From positions 744,001 to 808,000 of the forward strand of contig NW_026516215.1 in NCBI RefSeq assembly GCF_025602895.1: 64,000 nucleotides of DNA, in the 5' to 3' direction. Origin of the DNA: Polychytrium aggregatum. Its lineage: Eukaryota > Chytridiomycota > Chytridiomycetes > Polychytriales. The notes beneath the pieces are model-generated. The model saw nothing but the letters and a program-made list of their open reading frames with translations. It ran no database searches and was not told where the DNA came from. Shown here in pieces: positions 55,254-64,000 of this stretch. Every line of letters starts with the position of its first letter. Positions within the stretch are counted from its first letter, which is position 1. Both the position numbers and the translations under genes were made by a program.

Positions 55254-57784
55254 TCACTGGGATGCACGATCTCGGGCCGCTTTCTCTGCAAGTTCAGCGG
55301 CCATATGGAATTGTCAGCAACCCCGTGCAAAGGAAGGTCCCCCGAGGCAGATCCATCCGAGGCAGATCCATCCGAGGCAGATCCACCCGAGGCTGCGGTG
55401 ACGGGTCACTCACCCTGGAATGCCTTGAGCAACGCTTCAACAGCTGCAGCAGAGAGCACCCGGCAGGGTCAGATACAGGCAAACCGGCTGCGCGAGTCAT
55501 ACATGCGCTCTCCACAAGCGTGCTCGGACCGCATCTAGTCACTCGCACACTTTGCTTACTGAAGATGGGTTTGCTGTCATCGATGCCTGTGAGACCCAGC
55601 AGGGGGTTGGGTCGGCCGGTCGTAGCAGACAGACAGTCAGCAAGTCGGTCACCGCATCGTCAAGCTTTGGCAGTTCCAAGATTCGGGTCGATACCTCCCT
55701 GCACAGAAGCATGGCCAGCGACTGCTACCAACATCCGTACGCCGCGACTATTCAGAAACACCCACCAAACTCGCGCAGCATCGGACCGAGCTGTCCAGAC
55801 TGAATCGCCTTGGTCAAAGATCGGAGCGAGTGGCGGAACTGCGGGCTTTGGAGCGTCTCCTGACCGTTCCATGAATTCGATACCAAGAGTTAGCTTTGCC
55901 GTGTTGGCAAGGACGTCATGGTCCGAGTTCCGAATAGACCAGCACTCGGTTGAGCAGCAATCATGCAATGCAAACTAGCGTTGACCATGGCATGCGGCCT
56001 TGTCGTTGCAGCCAACAGCGCTTCGTGCATAGACAGAGACTCACCCGAATTCCCGTCGCAGATGCGTCACTCGCCGGAAGGTTCTTGCTCAATCCTGAGT
56101 GGGAGCAATCAGAAGTTACAATGGATCGAGGACCGCAATACTCGGTTGGTCTCATGGCATATGTCCCTGTTTCGCAACTTGCGCCGTCGGATCATCTTAC
56201 TCTCACAAACCGCTGCGTCGTTGAGCAGAGGAGAGACGTTGTCGGCTGTCAGGACAGCAGCGAGATTGATGTCTGCAGGCGGCCGTACAGGTGGAATCGG
56301 TTGGTCGAATCAATTGGCCAGATCAGTTTGTCGAATCAGTTGGTCGAGCCTGGATGCAAGCGGTGCACTCCAAGCCGGCCGAGCCCGGTGCCGATCAGTT
56401 GCGTTGACTCACCTTTGATCTCTGCTTGGCCTTATAACCCCATCGGCACCATCGTTGCATTGCATTTCGACAGATCGACGGTGTTTTAGTGGGCGTCGAG
56501 CGCTTCAGATGCGATCCAGGTCGAATCCTTGCCATGCCGATACTGCTGGCTGGGCTTTGGGTCGGCTCGGCCCCACCCCGCATGAATCGCACCCAGTTCT
56601 CTCGCCGTGCTGTCGCAATCGATCCTGGCAATGTACCTGGCCCACTGGGGATCCCAGCTAGGATGCTTCTGAGCTGCTCGAGTGTTAGACTGCCCAGCGG
56701 CTGGCTCATTCCGTGTGGTTGCAACGGCACCGGGTGCGAGCTGGATTGCTGGGGCCCTGCTTCCTGCTCGATGTCTTGCATAGAGTCGTCGTGCTCGTCG
56801 CCAACATCGTCTCCATCCTCATCATCCAAGGCGGGAGGATTGTTGATGAGGGTGTTGAACTGGATATGCAATTGTTGGGTTAGCCGAGCATCCCGACGAG
56901 CATCCTGACGAGCATCCTGACAAGCATCCTGACGAGCGCTGTATATCTCGGCATAAACGGGCTGATCAAATCGACGGCCAGCACACGATCCCGCTTGCCT
57001 GCTCGATGGTCTCGGCGTCCTTGGCTTCGTCCGGATCTGGGATCGAGATGGAAGAGACACCGATCGATAAGCGGCATCAGCAGAGTACAGATCCATCCTT
57101 CCGAACATCTGCCTCCACAAGACGGCAACCGCGGCTGCGGCCGTTATGGGTGACGAACCTTGGATCCAGAAAAAGTGCCGTTCGGACGACGACACAAACT
57201 TGAGGACATATGTGCGCGCCATGCCGATTTTTTGAAGACTGGCATCGTTCGGGAAGACGATCCAGTCGTCCTGGACCGCATTTAAGGTCCGGTCCTGCGA
57301 TCGGCGGGGGAGGGGCGATCGTGGATGGCGATCATATCCAGTGTTGGCGAAAGTATCAGCAGATGAGTTGGGGCACCACGATGAGTAGCTTGGCATGCGA
57401 GGACAGTCGCTCATGGGTTGTCTCCTTCCAGACAAGAGATATACCTTCCAGTAAAGGTGGGTGAGTCCGTCCTCATCGGAAACGCTCAGGATGAGCACTC
57501 TGGTGTAAATCCGGATCCGAGCGAATCCAGGCAAGCAGAGCAGCCAGATCGCAGCCATCGGGACAGAGAGAGGGAGTCGTAGGATGAGCATGCTATGCCC
57601 GGCCGAATATCGAGCGATGGTGGCAGCAGCCATTCGATGGAGCATGGGGAGGGGGCCGACCAGCGATGTCTCTGACGAGTAGATACCCTTTTCTGTTGTC
57701 TGGCTTGATCAGATTGGAGGATGCGACCCGCTCGCATTTGCCTGCCAGAATCTCGACGAGGCCGATGGGCTGAGGCTGACTCAT
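55254..57784 (-). CDS. RPN13: Proteasome ubiquitin receptor Rpn13 (Pru + DEUBAD)
   Basis: Eleven exons: 57784-57687, 57499-57445, 57294-57159, 57036-56999, 56859-56637, 56430-56413, 56272-56201, 56094-56045, 55859-55766, 55443-55414 and 55285-55254, giving 281 residues. The N-terminal Pru domain, which docks on Rpn2 and binds ubiquitin, reads LVEILAGKCERV...KPDNRKG, SDEDGLTHLYWK, DDWIVFPND, ARTYVLKF and ERHFFWIQ. An acidic linker and SLTLEQLRSILAG lead to the C-terminal DEUBAD domain that binds and activates the deubiquitinase UCH37: LAAVLTADNVSPLLNDAAVC, ETLQSPQFRHSLRSLTKAIQ, SGQLGPMLREF, VEALLKAFQ. All phases close. Exons of 18, 30, 32 and 38 bases are present, and the intron after 56999 starts GC. 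The C-terminal exons are supported by motif and phase only. Confidence 0.93.
55344..55391. repeat. 15-base tandem repeat in Rpn13 intron 10
   Basis: Three GAGGCAGATCCATCC units in the 55286-55413 intron. Confidence 0.85.
56886..56937. repeat. 12-base tandem repeat in the GC-AG intron of Rpn13
   Basis: Four GAGCATCCTGAC-type units within the 56860-56998 intron. Confidence 0.85.
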
Positions 57785-58298
57785 GGTAAGCAAGAGCAAC
57801 GATATCGAATAGGCAGATGATCCGGGGGGTAAAGGCGGCCGGACAGCACAGGCAGATCCGCGATGTGCGGAGAGGTGGGAGCTGGCAGAACGGGGGCACG
57901 ACCCTGGGTCTTGGGCAAGAGACAGCGTTCCCATACATGGCGAGGACCACCGACAATCTCAGACGGAACGCTCACACAGCAAAAGTATCGACTCACGGCA
58001 GCCCCGAGTTGCCTTCGTTCACCGCAACGATTGCTCTGCTCCTGGCTCCGCTATATAGGCCTCACACAGACGTCCGGGCTATAGCAACAATCCCATATCG
58101 TGGCTTTCCAGCCTCGCCTCTTTGCGATCGCCCTCGTTTGGCCGATCCGCTTCGAGATCGCACTCAGCACTCGCTGCACTGCATATGTATTTGAATATAT
58201 CCAGTCGATGGAATAGGGGCAGATTGGAAACGGATATTCCTTGGCGGCGGTCATCAAAGAAAGTTGCCGAGGCGCTTCAGCTCATTTCCGGCCTCCAG
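57785..58298. other. Intergenic region, Rpn13 promoter side
   Basis: About 510 bp between the Rpn13 start and the Sel1-gene stop, both on the minus strand. No motif stands out. Confidence 0.5.
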
Positions 58299-59993
58299 TC
58301 ACTCTAATTCCATCGACTTGCCATACCAGAAGTTGGCTTTTTGAATGTCCTTCGTTACCCCGTTGCCCCTTTTATAACAGCCGCCAAGCTCGTTCCGTCC
58401 CTCTCGATTACCCTGCTCGGCCGATTTGCGGAACCACTCGACAGCCTTGCCAAAGTCCTTGGCAGTCCCGCGCCCGGCGTAGTAGAACTTGCCAACCATC
58501 AGCTGTGCGTACGAGTTGCCTTGCTCGGCTGCCTTGCTGAGCCAACGGAAGGCCTCGACATTATCCTTTGATTCCCCTCGGCGATAGTAGTAGCAGCACC
58601 CATACCAAAACTGACTTTCGGCGTGTCCTTCGTTGGCCAGTTGACGAAACATAGCTGCCGCCCGCCATGCTGAGCTGATCATGCATCCAAACCCGGAGTT
58701 CAGACACAGGGCTGTGAGATGCTTGCAGAGCCAGTCCCGTTCTGACCCGAGCTGGCACAGCTTGAAGAACTTGCATGCAGCGGACGAGTTGGATTGGTAT
58801 CCAGATACTCCCGTCAGGCAGGAGTGCTCGCCGAAATCGAAGTCGTCCGACCGGTTCTCGCGAATAATCTTGATACCCTTTCGCTTGTCCTGTTGAGTCG
58901 CGCGGCCAAGGTAGAACATCCAACCAAGCATGTGCGTGGCGATGGACTTGGGGGCCGGATCGGTGGACTTGTCGCTAATATCCTGCCAGTGGTTGAAGGC
59001 CTCGACATCGCTTTGTTCGACATCTTGGCCGATGAATGAGATCCAGCCGCGAAGGAATGTAACTCGAGGCTGAGTCTCTTTCTTTCCCTGGCTGGCAGCT
59101 TTGTTGTATCACATAACGGCAGTGGTGAGGTCTTGCTTGACGCTCTCGCCGTTCTCGTAACATTGGGCGAGATGCAGGCTGGCCTGTGCGATCCCGCGGT
59201 TGGCACATTCCTGGTACAGCTCGATGGCTTTGGGGTAGTCTTGGTCGACTCCACGGCCAGTGAAACGACAGTCGGCCAGGCACAGGTGAGCCATCAGATG
59301 ACCGGCCTCTACGGCTTTCTCCAGAAGGCTCACGATGCGACGGCTTATTATCTCCAGCGGCCAGTCCTGGAAATCGTCGTCGTAGATGCCATATTCTTCG
59401 GTGGCCCAAGGAGGGCTGTGCTGGTTGGAGGCATGATTGTTGGCTGCATTGTTGGGCTCTTGGTGGTTACCGCCACCGCCACCGTCGTCATCGTCGTCGT
59501 CATCGTCATCGAAAAGCTCTTCCTCTTCGCTGAAATCCTCATCGCTGTCGTAGAACGGGTGGTGATTGTAATCGTCCTCCTCAGATTTGTCGCCCGATCT
59601 AGCTTCCCATATCGCTCGTTTGTCCACATCCGCCAGCAGGAGCTGGGCCAGGAAGAGCGAGGCGACGGCGTCTCCTTGGTTGGCCAGGACGACAAGCCAA
59701 GAGTCGTTGGTGATACTTTGGTCTCTAAAGTGGCGCGAGATGGCAATCATGTCGCCTGAAAGGATATAGTCGGGCAGCGGCTTGTCTGGGCGATACATGT
59801 CGTACGTTTTGGACCAGCGACGGAGTTGAGTCAGCCTGGAGTTCAAGATCGGGCCGGCGCGCCTACAGATCCTGAACAGCGCCCCGAGCTCCTTCAGCGT
59901 GAGCGACAGGGTGGAGTCGTTGGAGAAGACGATCGCAAGGATATCTGGGCCATAGTGGTGGTCGAAGGTGAGTCCCTGGGCCGTGGTTTGCAT
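58299..59993 (-). CDS. Sel1-repeat protein, frame split by one in-frame TGA
   Basis: One continuous minus-strand frame of 565 codons without introns, interrupted only by a TGA at 59111-59109 (codon 295). Upstream, 294 residues hold an N-terminal helical region (HYGPDILAIVFSNDS, faintly F-box-like), an acidic loop with nine Asp in a row, then Sel1-like repeats (EAGHLMAHLCLADCRFTGRG, PKAIELYQECANRGIAQASL). Downstream the repeats continue in the same frame: KDNVEAFRWLSKAAEQGNSY, KAVEWFRKSAEQGNREG, IQKANFWYGKSMELE. The TGA sits exactly where Sel1 repeats carry Trp (TAVM-stop-YNKAASQG), so TGG to TGA is the obvious reading. Other genes here use TGA as a normal stop, so this is not a code change. 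It may be a null allele, a sequencing error or readthrough. Divergent from the TIR-NB-ARC gene. Confidence 0.8.
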
Positions 59994-60214
59994 GATGGCA
60001 GATGGCCAGTGGGAGGATGGGCGACGGAAGGACAAAAGAAAACTGAGCCGGCACTCTGGATCACGGGACCCGATGATTTGGGATGATCCACCAACCCGTT
60101 CTGCCTCACCCTCGCTTCCCTCCATCCCAATACTCCCTCTGTTCTTTGCAGTTTCGGACCAGCACAAGACACCGGAATCCGCCGTCTTGTCTCTGCCGTC
60201 TCGCAGCCGCCACG
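59994..60214. promoter_or_regulatory. Shared divergent promoter of the Sel1 and TIR-NB-ARC genes
   Basis: Only 221 bp separate the two start codons. C/T-rich toward the TIR gene (CTTCCCTCCATCCC near 60112). No TATA box is seen in either direction. The shortness implies co-regulation; this is inference. Confidence 0.5.
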
Positions 60215-62654
60215 ATGGCCCTGGTCGACGCATTGTCGCCGTCCAGCGACAACCTGTTCGAGTGCAGCGCCCACGGCAAATGCCATGACTTTTTCCTCTC
60301 TTACCGAGTCCGCCCCGATTCAAAGGCGGTCGAGGACCTCAAAGAGCTGCTGTCATCTGTGGCGCTGCGCCGCTACGGCCGGCCTCTATCCATCTTCCAA
60401 TACACCGATTGCTTGAATACCGCCAAGGACTGCAAGGACGGCTTCCTTCGGGCCCTCCCCGGCAGCTCGGTTGTGATCCTGTTCCTGAGCAAAGACTCGC
60501 TGATGACCATGCAGGCCCGAGAAAAGGACGGCCAGGAAGACAATGTCCGACTCGAGGTCACCCTGGCTCTCGAGCTGTTCGAGGCCGGAAAGCCCATCAC
60601 CGTGATGCCGCTGTGCCTGGATCTGAAGGATGGATCCGGTTACCGACCGTTTGCCCCGTATGAAGACCCGGAGCTGACGCAGCCGTCATGTCCCGAGACC
60701 CACAGCCTCGTCAAGCGCCTCAAAGCCATCCAGATGTATGGCTACCGGCCAAAGGAGCCCCACAAGCGGCTCTATCGGCTGCTCAACCTCCTCCACCCGA
60801 TCGCCGTCGACGAGCTCACCAACAAGCACACCTACTCCAAGTACTTTTGCGACCCCAAGTTTGAGATCGAAATAGACAAGCTCGATGGCCTCCTGAAGCA
60901 AATCACCCTGACGGGCCGGGCCATCATCTCGGGCATGGGTGGCATGGGCAAGTCGGTGCTCGCCCGCCAGTTCCTGCGCTTCATGATGGGCAAGCTCAAG
61001 GTCAAGAACCAGACCGAGCTCAGCGACTACATGATGGATACCATCGGGGTCAAGCCACAGTACAGCAGAGTGCACTGGATAAACTGCTCGGGCGAGTTCT
61101 CTGCCCTCTACGACCTCAGCGCCATCTTTCCGGGAGTCGATCGGCAGGAGATCAAGGAGCATGCTGCATGGATGTTCGCCAACGAGAGGGACTACCTCCT
61201 CGTCCTCGACAACGTCGACGACATCCGCATCGTCAACTCGGTGTTCAGCCACTCGCGATCGCTGGGCTTTGGTGGCGACGTCTTGGTTACGACTCGCCTG
61301 CCGCTCTTTCCCAAGGGCCCGTTCCTCGATGCGCTCAAGGCCAAGCTACCGACGTTCAAGCAGGAGCCGCTGAAGCTGGAGCGGTGGTCCGTCGAGAAGA
61401 CCAAGCGGTACATTCTCTCGGCGAGTCCCTCGCTCCAGAGGAAAATCCAGTCGCTCGAGTCGGTGAAGGCACTCACGCGGATGCTCAGTGTCGTCGACGG
61501 CCATCCGCTGGTGGCCCAGTCCTTTGTCTCTCACTTTGAAAACAACAGCACCCCGATCGATGAGTTTGAGAACTGCATCGACGAAGTACTGCAGGAGAGC
61601 GTCGGTGACGACGAGACGCGCTCGTCGCTCAAGGTCATTGTGGACCAGTCGATGGAGAGCATGCAGAAGGACGGCGACGAAAGACGAGAGGCTTGCCGCA
61701 TATTTGGAGCGATCGCTCTGCTCAAGGAGAATGGCATTCACTATCGTCTCATCAAGGGGATCGCACAGAAGCTGGGGTCATTGATCCAGAGTAAGTGCAA
61801 CGCAATGCTTGATGGGAGATTGTTGGAGTATGGAATGAGGGACGAGCGAAGGGTCGGTGCTGGTGCTGGTGCTGGTGCTGGTGCTGGTGCTGGTGCTGGT
61901 GCTGGTGCTGGTGCTGGTGCTGGTGCTGGTGCTGGTGCTGGTGCTGGTGCTGGTGAATATCGGGCAATGTCCGATCTGGAAATCCATCGAGCCGGGCACT
62001 CCTTATGGACCGATGGCTGACTATGCCTCACCTACTTGCCCAGCTGGACAGCTCCTCAAACGAGTGACCCACACCGGGCTACTTCACGTGTACTCGAACG
62101 ACACCTACCACACACACTTGCTGGTGTCGAAGTTGGCGTGGGAATACGTGCTCAGGGAACCCGAGCTCAAGGCCGCCGATATCAACACCGCCACTGGCGA
62201 GGCACTTTTGGAGCTTGGCTCAGTGCCCACGGATGCCAAAGTACTCGAAAACATTCCGCATCTGGAGCAGTATGCGGCCAAGATACGCACCAGTGTCAGC
62301 CACACCGACATCCATGTCAAGATTGTCCGGCTCATCGAAGCAATCGAGGGCGAGAAGCGAGCCTGTCTGGGTGCGGCGGCACCCGCTGCCCAGCCCGAGA
62401 CAGCGATGGTGCATCCTGTGGCTGAGGTGGGTTTGGCCGCTGGCCCTGCCAACCAAGACACACAGGAGCAACTCAATGAGGTGGTGAGGCTCTGCGCCTT
62501 GGCTCAGGCAGAAAAGTCTGCCGGCAAGCATAGGCGCGCGATCGAGCACTTCAAGCTGGCACTTGCGATCTACAGGACGTCCCTGAGCGACCAGAGGGAC
62601 CCAAGGATCCTGGCGATCTACGAGCAGCTGGACATTGGCGCTCCTCCGCCGTGA
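60215..62654 (+). CDS. TIR-NB-ARC receptor-like protein with TPR-like C-terminus
   Basis: Two exons, 60215-61790 and 62044-62654, giving 728 residues. TIR domain about 24-175: HDFFLSYRVRPDSKAVEDLK, FQYTDCLNTAKDCKDGFLRA and SSVVILFLSKDS, with a candidate catalytic Glu in VRLEVTLALE (E114 or E120). NB-ARC: P-loop GMGGMGKS (K246, S247), Walker B DYLLVLDNVDD (about 326-336), DVLVTTR (about 355-361, RNBS-B/sensor) and DGHPLV (GxP, about 428-433), then a winged-helix region (ALLKENGIHYRLIKGIAQKL...LLKRVTHTGLLHVYSND). The C-terminus has a TPR-like helix pair (AEKSAGKHRRAIEHFKLALA). NB-ARC proteins are STAND switches; TIR domains often cleave NAD+. An innate-immune or self/non-self role is inferred. 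The intron carries 16 perfect GGTGCT units and is open in frame if retained. Confidence 0.92.
61856..61951. repeat. (GGTGCT)16 in the TIR-NB-ARC intron
   Basis: Sixteen perfect hexamers (96 bp), the longest uninterrupted repeat in the window. In the exon-1 frame they read as alternating Gly-Ala; the Val-Leu and His-Gln frames on either strand are shadows. Confidence 0.97.
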
Positions 62655-63464
62655 GCGACGTTGCTTGCCAGCGACACCGACTGGGACCTCTCGGGCCGCA
62701 TTCTGTTTCTTCATGCATCACCATCCACTTGCATATACATGTTCGCTGGACACGCTTGCTGGACAAGCACGCGGGATGCTGGGTCACGTTGACCACGGCG
62801 GCTCTTTGCTCGCGGCCAACCACGGCGCCAAGCCACGTCCGGCTGTGCGGCCGAGGGCCGGACATGTCCTCGGCGAGGGCGAGGGCGGCTCTCGCTGGAA
62901 CTCTCGCCGGTGCTCAAAGGGAACGGGGCGCACCCGCCAACAAACAGAGGTGCCTCGCTGTGCATCTCGCTGTGCATCTCGCTGTGCATTTGGCTGTCTC
63001 TCGCTGTCTCTCGCTGTCTCTCGCTGTGCGTCTCGCCGCCTTGTCGCTGCTCGCCTCTCGGTCAACGTGACCCGCCAACAAGCCGCCCACAAAGCCCGTC
63101 TCGCCGTCTCTCTCGCCCGCTTATCTGCCCCTTCTCGCTGGCCTCTCGCTGGCCTCTCGCCCCGTCTCGCCGCCTCCTCGCCGCCTTTTGCCCTTGGGCT
63201 CGCCTCCATCCGTCCGCCTTCGTCTTTCATCCCCCGTCCTTCGCCTTGGCCTTCGCTTTGCCTTCCATCCAAACCCTCCGCCAAGATACTCATCCCACTC
63301 GCCGGCGCCTGCCTGACTTTGGTCGCTCTCTCTCTCCGATCCTCACTCCTCCCCACAGCATCCCCGCCCAGTCGCTCAAACCGCTCCTTCTTCATCGACC
63401 ACCTTCCATCATAGCCCCTCCGTCCCCCTCCCCCCCGCCTCCGATACCAAACCCCTTTGGCGTC
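62655..63464. other. Intergenic region with CTCGCTGT repeats
   Basis: About 810 bp between the TIR-NB-ARC stop and the next gene. Strongly C/T-rich from 63100 to 63460, as expected of a promoter and 5' leader. Confidence 0.55.
62954..63042. repeat. 10-base tandem repeat
   Basis: About nine degenerate TCGCTGTGCA / TCGCTGTCTC units upstream of the last gene. Confidence 0.8.
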
Positions 63465-64000
63465 ATGTCGCTCACAAAGTCCCAGCATCCCTACTCGCTC
63501 CCGTCCGTCTCGTCCCCATCGGGGTCTCAGTTCCATCAACGGCATCCTCCGTCGGCTCATAAATCCGCCTCCTCAAAGCCCCAGGCCTCGCAGAGCGGCG
63601 ACGAGTCCCCGGCCTCGTTGTCTGTTCCAAAGGCCTCCGTGGCCTCGCCTCATCAGCAGCGCCGCAACAGAGTCCACAGCAGCCCGAGCCAGCTCCCTCC
63701 TCCGGCCCTGTCGGCTTCTTCCGACTCGGTGTCCAAGCCAGCAGCCTCCCAGGATGCCTCGCCGGCCAAGACCCCGAGAAAGTCAAAGTCGTCCTCGCCC
63801 AAGGGCCAGAGCTTTATCCAGGCGTCCGTCAACCCCAGCCACGTCGTAAAGCACCAGCCCCTCTCGGCCTCGGCCGACCTGCTGCAGCCGCCTGCTTTTG
63901 GTCGCAAGTCCAACTCCAAGCACAACCCCTCCCAACTCGCCTCCGCGGACTCGCCTGCCAAGCCGTCTGCCAAAACCTCTGCCGCCTCATCCGCTGTGAC
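63465..64000 (+). CDS. Ser/Pro/Ala-rich protein, 5' part only
   Basis: An open frame from an ATG at 63465 (GGCGTCATGTCG) runs without a stop to the window edge, giving the first 178 residues. It begins MSLTKSQHPYSLPSVSSPSG and is rich in Ser, Pro, Ala, Lys and Gln (SPAKTPRKSKSSSPKGQSF, then IQASVNPSHVVKHQPLSASA). Third positions are mostly C or G, and the leader upstream is C/T-rich, supporting a real gene. The SP and TP motifs suggest a disordered, phosphorylated regulatory protein. No domain is recognisable in the part seen. Confidence 0.65.
   Translation, partial: MSLTKSQHPYSLPSVSSPSGSQFHQRHPPSAHKSASSKPQASQSGDESPASLSVPKASVASPHQQRRNRVHSSPSQLPPPALSASSDSVSKPAASQDASPAKTPRKSKSSSPKGQSFIQASVNPSHVVKHQPLSASADLLQPPAFGRKSNSKHNPSQLASADSPAKPSAKTSAASSAV

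Noticed and set aside
59060-59170. An intron spanning the in-frame TGA of the Sel1 gene.
   Set aside because: The only nearby GT-AG pairs would give an intron of about 20-50 nt and shift the frame; the repeats on both sides are already in register.
61856-61951. CRISPR-like array.
   Set aside because: Hexamers without spacers in a eukaryotic intron; no cas genes or spacer structure anywhere in the window.
61752-62031. Frames giving Val-Leu, His-Gln, Pro-Ala and Ser-Thr dipeptide repeats.
   Set aside because: All are readings of the (GGTGCT)16 intron repeat in other frames or on the other strand.
1-64000. tRNA or rRNA genes.
   Set aside because: I scanned for T-loop and conserved rRNA motifs and found none that fold convincingly by eye; a tRNAscan-SE run would settle it.

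Overview
The window reads as nuclear DNA of a GC-rich, intron-rich fungus, most likely a zoosporic (chytrid-type) lineage. Fungal signals are a Pho84-type phosphate:H+ symporter, a DUF2423/LLP nucleolar protein, a SWI3/RSC8 subunit with SWIRM, ZZ and SANT domains, and an Rpn13 with a DEUBAD domain. Two genes are unusual for a yeast or mould: a full RING-coiled-coil-WD40 COP1 and an IQANK1-like ankyrin protein, both better known from animals and other flagellated or early-branching eukaryotes. The lineage call is inference; no rRNA or tRNA gene is present to fix it. I see no prokaryotic, viral or organellar genes.

Layout. 1-3052 is non-coding upstream DNA. A highly expressed phosphate transporter lies at 3130-4674 (+). 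Then, mostly on the minus strand, come casein kinase 2 beta (8345-6023), an LLP/DUF2423 protein (10333-9772), a small orphan (10799-11339, +) and tubulin cofactor B (13036-11360). An intronless LRR protein follows (13529-16285, +), then an 11-exon P4-ATPase flippase (22660-16889, -). The plus-strand block 24483-41968 holds IQANK1-like, a 2OG-Fe(II) oxygenase, a 4-exon orphan, COP1, SWI3/RSC8 and a kinase/WD40 receptor-like protein. A PH-domain protein (45440-43004, -) is followed by about 4.4 kb without genes. The rest holds a Ser/Thr/Pro-rich protein (49893-50789, +), a small PH-like protein (52753-51870, -), a PRL-type phosphatase (54390-53622, -), Rpn13 (57784-55254, -), a Sel1-repeat gene broken by one in-frame TGA (59993-58299, -), a TIR-NB-ARC receptor (60215-62654, +) and the 5' part of a Ser-rich gene that runs off the window (63465-64000, +).

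Exon structures were rebuilt by hand from splice sites, reading-frame phase and conserved protein motifs. Almost every junction is GT-AG with matching phase; one intron in Rpn13 is GC-AG.

How the genes fit together. Most are independent housekeeping genes: protein degradation (Rpn13, COP1), chromatin (SWI3/RSC8), lipid asymmetry (flippase), tubulin folding (TBCB), signalling (CK2 beta, PRL) and ribosome assembly (LLP). Scattered among them are four genes built like innate-immune or self/non-self receptors: the LRR protein, a TKL kinase joined to the post-NACHT region and WD40 repeats of fungal NLRs but without a NACHT, and a head-to-head pair of a TIR-NB-ARC protein and a Sel1-repeat protein sharing about 220 bp of promoter. 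These are the best candidates for an undescribed system.

Two further patterns stand out. Many introns carry their own short tandem repeat, with a different unit in each intron. A dispersed element of about 240 bp occurs in inverted orientation at 27.2 and 51.4 kb, with a weaker third copy near 30.0 kb.
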